Below, in pieces: positions 58,561 to 64,000 of a DNA stretch of 64,000 nucleotides. A model generated the notes under the pieces. That model saw nothing but the letters and a program-made list of their open reading frames with translations. It did not search any database and had not been told where the DNA came from. Position numbers and translations under genes: made by a program. The first letter of the stretch is position 1, and the number at the start of each line of letters is the position of its first letter. The stretch covers positions 1 through 64,000 of the forward strand of contig NZ_JAUCZC010000022.1 in the NCBI RefSeq assembly GCF_030373265.1, written 5' to 3'. The stretch is from Blastomonas sp. (lineage in GTDB: Bacteria > Pseudomonadota > Alphaproteobacteria > Sphingomonadales > Sphingomonadaceae).

Positions 58561-60024
58561 TTATCTGGGGATGACGACCATATCCGGCAAGGCATGCCAG
58601 CCGTCTGCGGTGATCGCAAAGCCAGGGACGTTGCCCGACACCAGCGAAAAGCGCACCGGCGCCCCCAACGGGATGAAGATGTTGCTGGTGGTGATCGAGA
58701 CCTCGGCCTCGGCCATCTTCTGGGCTCTGGCAGCCGGGTCGGACATGCGCTTGGCCTGTGCCAGCAGCACGTCGCCGGCCTCGTCGCACACCGGTCGCAC
58801 CACGCACGACAGCTGGTTGAGGAACCACGAAGGCTGACGATAATGCGCCACTTCATCGATCAGCCGCAGATCGGCCTTCTCCTTGGCGCCGACCATCACC
58901 CCGGTGATGCCGACCATGGCCAGATCGCGTTTCAAGCGGCCAAACACCAGACGACTGCCAGGGCCAGGCGGCATCGCGATGCGCAATTCGGGTAGCTTTT
59001 CCTGGTCCTGCAGCCACCGCGCCACCTGGCCGCGCGCGCGTTCGCGGCGCTCGTCCAGCGTCAGGCCGGTCCACCGGTCGCTGACCAGCGGGGCATAGCG
59101 ATCCAGCCCCGACGGCACGATCCGGGTCATGGTCTGCCATCCGCGCAGCCCCAACGGATTCATCAGCGCGTCCCGGTCGATCGCCAATGCCACCACCTCG
59201 CGATTGGCCGGATCAGAGAGAAAGCCCTGGCCGTTGATCACCAGCAGCCCGAACAGCCCGATCACCGGATCGGCGCGCACGGCGTTATCGGGCACCGCGC
59301 CGGCGCTCAGATACGGCAGATGCTGGAACTTGCCGCCCAGCACCACACTGGTTTCGCCCATGGAGAACCGGGCGATCGCGCGCGCCGCGTTTTCGGTCCG
59401 CACCTGCAGCGGACGCACCGCGCGGCGGCTATCGGGACTGACGGCGTCATCGACGCGGTCGCTGAGCAGTGTCCAGTACTGCTGGCGGTTCGCCACCAGC
59501 GGCCCGGTGCCGCGCCCGTTGCGGCGGATCCCGAGTTCGGGCAGCGTCAAAATCCGCAGCAACTCGGGCTGCGGCGCGAGCAGCCGGATCTCGATCACCC
59601 GTCCTGTCATCGCGCGGATATCGCGCACCTCGGTGGTGTCCGCGCCGATCGCGGTGCGCCGTTCGATCTCCAACCGGCGGCGCAATGCGGCGGCGACGTG
59701 TTCCGACGTCACCGTATCGCCATTCTCCCAGCGCGCATTGCGCAGCCGGAAAATGTAGCTCAGGCCGTCGGCGGTCACGATCCAGCGTTCGGCAAGCGCC
59801 GGCACAATGTTGCCCAGGGAATCCAGCCGCACGAGGCCCTGCGAGGTCGCGGCGCGCAGATACTCTGCAGCAGGCGCCAGTTCGGCGGCATCGAGATTGT
59901 TGGTCTTCGACGGATCGATGATCGAAATGCCCAGCGGCGAGCTGTCCGATCCGCTGCATGCCGCGAGCACCAGCACCGCAGCGGTGGTGCAAGACCTGAA
60001 TGTCCTTGCCAAAGCGCCTGTCAT
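58561..60024 (-). CDS. ABC-type solute-binding lipoprotein (family 5)
   Basis: A 487-residue extracellular solute-binding protein of the peptide/nickel (SBP_bac_5) type. Lipobox VLAAC places the lipidated C23. YIFRLRNARWENGDTVTSEH is the family signature, and IGLFGLLVINGQGFLSDP with REVVALAIDRDALMNPLG are typical. No ABC permease or ATPase genes lie beside it, so it may serve a remote transporter or a signalling role. The ATG at 60024 gives the lipoprotein signal; the frame opens earlier. Confidence 0.85.
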   Translation of the reverse strand: MTGALARTFRSCTTAAVLVLAACSGSDSSPLGISIIDPSKTNNLDAAELAPAAEYLRAATSQGLVRLDSLGNIVPALAERWIVTADGLSYIFRLRNARWENGDTVTSEHVAAALRRRLEIERRTAIGADTTEVRDIRAMTGRVIEIRLLAPQPELLRILTLPELGIRRNGRGTGPLVANRQQYWTLLSDRVDDAVSPDSRRAVRPLQVRTENAARAIARFSMGETSVVLGGKFQHLPYLSAGAVPDNAVRADPVIGLFGLLVINGQGFLSDPANREVVALAIDRDALMNPLGLRGWQTMTRIVPSGLDRYAPLVSDRWTGLTLDERRERARGQVARWLQDQEKLPELRIAMPPGPGSRLVFGRLKRDLAMVGITGVMVGAKEKADLRLIDEVAHYRQPSWFLNQLSCVVRPVCDEAGDVLLAQAKRMSDPAARAQKMAEAEVSITTSNIFIPLGAPVRFSLVSGNVPGFAITADGWHALPDMVVIPR

Positions 60025-60224
60025 TGTTCGTCTTTCACCGCGGGTCCGATCGGAATGGCGATAGCAGCCCCATGACGATGCGACAACGTGGGGGTAGCCG
60101 CGTTGGTCGCGCCGTCGGCACGTGACCGCGGGCTGAGGCAATCCCACGCGCGAGGAAAATCGAACCCGGTGGGAACGGATCGGGGCGGCAACGCGTCCTT
60201 GCTCCAGCAATAGCGAGGAACATC

Positions 60225-60644
60225 ATGACAGTGTTTAGCAAAAAGACTTGGACCCTGGGCGCTGCCTTGGCGGCGGCGACCTTGGTCAGCGGGTGCGCCG
60301 GTGGTGGCTTTGGCCGCGGCGGATCGGACTTTGGCCGATTTGACTATAACCGGCCGGACCCGGCATACGGCGGCTATGACGCCGCGCGCTACTATCGCGA
60401 TGATCGTCGCTATCGCGAACGTCGCCTGGGCAACAACGACCGCGTGTATCGCGGGCAGGATGGCCGCTATTACTGCCGCCGTCCGGACGGCACGACCGGT
60501 CTGATCGTTGGCGGCCTTGCCGGTGGCGTGCTCGGCAACGTCATCGCACCGGGTGGTTCGAACACGCTCGGCACGATCCTGGGCGCTGCCGGTGGCGCTG
60601 TCGCCGGACGGGCGATCGATCGCAACGGCGCGCGCTGCCGCTGA
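60225..60644 (+). CDS. Glycine-zipper outer-membrane lipoprotein
   Basis: A 139-residue lipoprotein. Lipobox VSGC gives lipidated C24. The middle is rich in R, Y and D, with DRRYRERRLGNNDRVYRGQD. Then comes a glycine zipper (GLIVGGLAGGVLGNVIAPGG and ILGAAGGAVAGRAIDR), the pattern of Rickettsia 17-kDa antigen-type proteins. It probably inserts in the outer membrane. GAGGA lies before the ATG at 60225. A terminator follows. Confidence 0.85.
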   Translation: MTVFSKKTWTLGAALAAATLVSGCAGGGFGRGGSDFGRFDYNRPDPAYGGYDAARYYRDDRRYRERRLGNNDRVYRGQDGRYYCRRPDGTTGLIVGGLAGGVLGNVIAPGGSNTLGTILGAAGGAVAGRAIDRNGARCR

Positions 60645-60664
60645 TCGACGCGTTCATGCGAAAC

Positions 60665-60697
60665 AAAAAACGCCCCGGAGCGATCCGGGGCGTTTTT
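60665..60697. terminator. Bidirectional terminator between lipoprotein gene and glnA
   Basis: CGCCCCGGA and TCCGGGGCG form a 9-bp stem with a GCGA loop, flanked by AAAAAA on the left and TTTTT on the right, so it can end transcripts from both sides. Confidence 0.93.
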
Positions 60698-60721
60698 CGT
60701 ATGTGACGCTGGCAGGCAGAC

Positions 60722-62134
60722 TTACCAGCTGTAATACATGTCGAATTCGACCGGCGAAGGCGTGGTTTCCCAGCGCGAGACTTCGGCCCACTTCATCTCG
60801 ATATAGGCTTCGATCTGGTCCTTGAGGAACACGTCGCCCTTGAGCAGGAAGTCGTGGTCGGCGATCAGCGAGTCGAGCGCTTCGCGCAAGCTGGCGCAGA
60901 CGGTCGGCACTTCCTTCAGCTCTTCGGGCGGCAGGTCGTACAGGTTCTTGTCCATCGCCTCGCCGGGATGGATCTTGTTCTGGATACCGTCCAGACCCGC
61001 CATCAGCAGCGCCGAATAGCACAGATACGGGTTGGCCATCGCATCGGGGAAACGGAATTCCACGCGCTTGGCTTTCTCGCCGGTGCCATAAGGGATGCGG
61101 CACGATGCCGAGCGGTTGCGGCTCGAATACGCGAGCAGCACCGGCGCTTCAAAGCCCGGCACCAGACGCTTGTAGCTGTTGGTGGTCGGGTTGGTGAACG
61201 CATTGAGCGCCTTGGCATGCTTGATGACGCCGCCGATGAAGTACAGGCACATGTCGGACAGGCCGGCATAGCCATTGCCCGCGAACAAAGGCTTGCCTTC
61301 CTTCCAGATCGAGATGTGGGTGTGCATGCCCGATCCGTTATCGGACTTGATCGGCTTGGGCATGAACGTCGCCGTCTTGCCATAGGCCTGGGCGACCATG
61401 TGGACGACGTACTTGTAGATCTGCATGCGGTCGGCGGTTTCGGTCAGCTTGCCGAATGTCATGCCCAGTTCGTGCTGTGCGGCGGCGACTTCATGGTGAT
61501 GCTTGTCGCAGGGCAGGCCCATTTCGAGCATCGTGCTGACCATCTCGGCGCGGATATCGACGACGCTGTCGACCGGCGCAACCGGGAAATAGCCACCCTT
61601 GGCGCGCGGGCGGTGGCCCAGGTTGCCGCTTTCATAAGTGCGGCCCGAGTTGGTGGGCAGCTCGATGTCGTCAATCGCAAACATCGATCCGGCATAGCCA
61701 TCGGAGAAGCGCACGTCGTCGAACATGAAGAATTCGGCTTCGGGGCCGATATAGACGGTGTCACCGATGCCGGTCGACGTCAGATAGGCTTCGGCGCGCT
61801 TGGCAGTGCTGCGCGGGTCACGAGCATACAGCTCGCCGGTGCCCGGCTCGACGATGTCGCAGAACAGGATCAGCATCGGGTCGGCCGAGAACGGATCGAT
61901 ATACGCCGCGTCCATGTCGGGGCGCAGGATCATGTCGGATTCGTTGATGGCCTTCCAGCCTTCGATCGACGAGCCGTCGAACATCAGGCCGTCTTCGAGC
62001 TCATCCTCGCCGATGACACCGGCGCACATCGTGAGGTGCTGCCATTTGCCCTTGGGATCGGTGAAGCGAACGTCGACCCACTCGATCTCGTTCTCCTTGA
62101 TCATTGCCAGAATGTCTTTGGCGGTTTTTGCCAT
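60722..62134 (-). CDS. glnA: Glutamine synthetase type I
   Basis: A 470-residue dodecameric enzyme that joins ammonia and glutamate. Signatures are [17 protein letters not shown] at the N-terminus, [20 protein letters not shown], and [20 protein letters not shown]399 in NLYDLPPEE is the site adenylylated by GlnE in this subtype (GSI-beta). The gene follows glnB by 124 bp on the same strand, so both probably share a nitrogen-regulated promoter. Confidence 0.97.
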   Translation of the reverse strand: MAKTAKDILAMIKENEIEWVDVRFTDPKGKWQHLTMCAGVIGEDELEDGLMFDGSSIEGWKAINESDMILRPDMDAAYIDPFSADPMLILFCDIVEPGTGELYARDPRSTAKRAEAYLTSTGIGDTVYIGPEAEFFMFDDVRFSDGYAGSMFAIDDIELPTNSGRTYESGNLGHRPRAKGGYFPVAPVDSVVDIRAEMVSTMLEMGLPCDKHHHEVAAAQHELGMTFGKLTETADRMQIYKYVVHMVAQAYGKTATFMPKPIKSDNGSGMHTHISIWKEGKPLFAGNGYAGLSDMCLYFIGGVIKHAKALNAFTNPTTNSYKRLVPGFEAPVLLAYSSRNRSASCRIPYGTGEKAKRVEFRFPDAMANPYLCYSALLMAGLDGIQNKIHPGEAMDKNLYDLPPEELKEVPTVCASLREALDSLIADHDFLLKGDVFLKDQIEAYIEMKWAEVSRWETTPSPVEFDMYYSW

Positions 62135-62258
62135 CTTAGCTTTCCCTCTTCATGAAATCCGGTCCGAGCCTGTTGCCGGGCCCCCCATTGGTGAAACTGA
62201 CGTGTGTTCTTGCGGCCTTGCCGGGACAGGCCTCTCCTTGGTGCGCGTGCCCTGGTTC

Positions 62259-62780
<522 letters not shown>

Positions 62781-62892
62781 CTACAAAAGCTTGGCCGTGT
62801 TGCAACATTATTGCGAGGGATGATGGAAATGCGGGCAAGCACCATCGCCGTTGCCTATATTTTGGGCAGGGCCAGCAACTTGCCCGCGTCGA

Positions 62893-63717
62893 TCAATATG
62901 GCGGGTTGTCGAGCCCGGCCAGGCTCTTGGTGAAGATCTCGCAGCCGGTCTCGGTGATGCCGATAGAATGTTCGAATTGCGCCGACAGCGAGCGGTCCCG
63001 GGTCACTGCCGTCCAGCCGTCTTCCAGCATCTTCACAGCGGGCTTGCCGATGTTGATCATCGGCTCGATGGTGAAGAACATGCCGGGCTTGAGCTCAGGT
63101 CCGGTGCCGGGGCGGCCGGCGTGGACGACCTCGGGCGCATCGTGGAACAGCCGGCCCAGGCCATGGCCGCAGAAATCGCGGACCACGCCATAGCGGTGCT
63201 TCTCGGCGAACGACTGGATCGCATGCGCGACATCGCCCATGGTGTTGCCGGGGCGCGCCTGTTCGATGCCCAGCATCAGGCATTCGTAGGTCACATCGAC
63301 CAGCCGGCGTGCCTTCACGCCGACATCGCCGATCAGGAACATGCGGCTGGTGTCGCCGTGCCAACCGTCGAGGATCGGAGTGACATCGATGTTGATGATG
63401 TCGCCGTCCTTCAATTTGCGGTCGGCGGGGATGCCGTGGCACACGACATGGTTGATCGACGTGCAGCAGCTGTGCGTGAACCCGCGATAACCCAAGGTCG
63501 CCGGAATGCCGCCGCCCGCCAGCATCAGCTCGCGCGCCTTGGCGTCGATCTCGGCGGTGGTGACGCCTTCGCGCACGAACGACGTCAGCTCGTCCAGGAC
63601 ATGCGCTGCGAGCCGGCCGGCCTTGCGCATACCCTCGAAGCCTTCGGGGCCATGCAGTTTGATGGTGCCGTCGCGCATCGGCGTGTCGGCGTTGGTGACG
63701 GTGACATACTGGTTCAT
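62893..63717 (-). CDS. map: Methionine aminopeptidase type I
   Basis: A 274-residue metallopeptidase that removes the first methionine from new proteins. The metal ligands lie in INIDVTPILDGWHGDTSRMF (both aspartates), CGHGLGRLFHDAP, FTIEPMI and FEHSIGIT. An N-terminal extension of about 25 residues precedes the catalytic fold, as is common in alphaproteobacteria. It stands alone on the minus strand, divergent from the antitoxin gene at 63818. Confidence 0.96.
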   Translation of the reverse strand: MNQYVTVTNADTPMRDGTIKLHGPEGFEGMRKAGRLAAHVLDELTSFVREGVTTAEIDAKARELMLAGGGIPATLGYRGFTHSCCTSINHVVCHGIPADRKLKDGDIINIDVTPILDGWHGDTSRMFLIGDVGVKARRLVDVTYECLMLGIEQARPGNTMGDVAHAIQSFAEKHRYGVVRDFCGHGLGRLFHDAPEVVHAGRPGTGPELKPGMFFTIEPMINIGKPAVKMLEDGWTAVTRDRSLSAQFEHSIGITETGCEIFTKSLAGLDNPPY

Positions 63718-63774
63718 GGTGATTCCATATAGGGGAGGGCGGCCGTTTTTGCGACCCCCGGGATTTGGGTGGAC

Positions 63775-63808
63775 TTAGTCCATTGACTTAGTCCGGTCAA
63801 TGGATTAA
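63775..63808. promoter_or_regulatory. 13-bp inverted repeat, likely operator of the antitoxin gene
   Basis: TTAGTCCATTGAC (63775-63787) and GTCAATGGATTAA (63796-63808) pair with a single mismatch around 8 nt. ACTTAGTCC also occurs twice in direct orientation. It ends 9 bp before the antitoxin start, the usual place for autoregulation in toxin-antitoxin operons. Confidence 0.7.
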
Positions 63809-63817
63809 CCAGCGCGC

Positions 63818-64000
63818 ATGACCAGCATCGTCAATGTCCACGACGCCAAGACGCATTTTTCCAAGCTGCTCGACCGCGCGCATGCGGGCGAGGAGATCAT
63901 CCTTGCCAAGGCGGGCAAACCCTATGCCCGGCTGGTGCCGCTGGAGAAACCGAAGGTCGAGCGGCGGCCCGGAGGGCTCAAGGCCAAGATCCCCGACGGC
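63818..64000 (+). CDS. PhD/YefM family antitoxin, 3' end cut by window edge
   Basis: The visible 61 residues start MTSIVNVHDAKTHFSKLLDR, then AHAGEEIILAKAGKPYARLV, the typical PhD/YefM DNA-binding fold. The following PLEKPKVERRPGGLKAKIPD is the start of the toxin-binding tail, seen in antitoxins of VapC-type (PIN domain) toxins. A toxin gene is expected directly beyond the window edge. The upstream inverted repeat is probably its operator. Confidence 0.88.
   Translation, partial: MTSIVNVHDAKTHFSKLLDRAHAGEEIILAKAGKPYARLVPLEKPKVERRPGGLKAKIPDG

Overview
The window looks like a stretch of chromosome from an alphaproteobacterium of the order Sphingomonadales (Sphingomonas, Sphingopyxis, Blastomonas or Novosphingobium type). 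The evidence is high G+C with GC-rich third codon positions, the infA-maf-RNase E/G-yacG-tRNA-Phe block, the chvI-chvG-hprK-rapZ-EIIA-HPr block, an mdh-sucD pair, a large TonB-dependent receptor and many extragenic palindromes. This placement is inferred from gene content and was not checked by a database search. No rRNA, prophage, transposase or CRISPR array was seen.

Layout. 1-1510: TCA-cycle genes (sucD, cut by the window edge, and mdh). 1958-5078: a polysaccharide deacetylase-like protein, a BioF2-like acetyltransferase and a methyltransferase. 5075-9093: a minus-strand run of DUF1989, YqcI/YcgG, a UdgX-type uracil-DNA glycosylase fused to DUF4130, and its partner radical SAM protein. 9193-11412: an alpha/beta hydrolase, DUF1993 and an FMN reductase. 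11542-13709: tRNA-Phe, yacG, RNase E/G-like, maf, infA. 14003-16909: a TonB-dependent receptor with a Gly/Pro-rich insert. 17027-20659: the yfgM-bamB-der operon. 20792-25470: Hpt protein, peptide deformylase, rmuC, an SDR reductase and a small DUF937-like protein. 25660-32951: pckA, the ChvI/ChvG two-component system, the PTS-type regulatory genes hprK, rapZ, EIIA and HPr, and a TrmH-type methyltransferase. 33116-38428: an M28 peptidase, guaB, an RsmB-type methyltransferase and a TPR protein.

38429-40037 is a small accessory patch: two near-identical palindromic repeats, a broken XRE-type antitoxin gene and an orphan helical protein. 40026-47144 is a leucine-degradation cluster: LysR regulator, isovaleryl-CoA dehydrogenase, methylcrotonyl-CoA carboxylase beta and alpha, and a MaoC hydratase. 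Dispersed repeats sit between its genes, and a DUF559 nuclease gene is lodged between the two carboxylase genes. 47371-56668 holds peptidases, a GNAT enzyme, 3-hydroxybutyryl-CoA dehydrogenase, a DsbA/FrnE protein, a repeat-bracketed GIY-YIG nuclease, DUF1489, MgtE and a cyclophilin. 56805-60644 holds a LysR regulator, a candidate small RNA, DUF4112, a solute-binding lipoprotein and a glycine-zipper lipoprotein. 60722-63717 holds glnA, glnB (with a possible sigma-54 promoter) and map. A PhD-type antitoxin begins at 63818 and runs off the window.

The most unusual theme is repeats paired with small nucleases. Two unrelated nuclease genes (DUF559 and GIY-YIG) are each bracketed by a different family of extragenic palindromes, and each nuclease reads into a repeat at its 3' end. 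The end of the DUF559-linked repeat (GGGGAGGATTT) also lies 9-10 nt upstream of three start codons in the leucine operon, so the repeat appears to act as a movable Shine-Dalgarno site.
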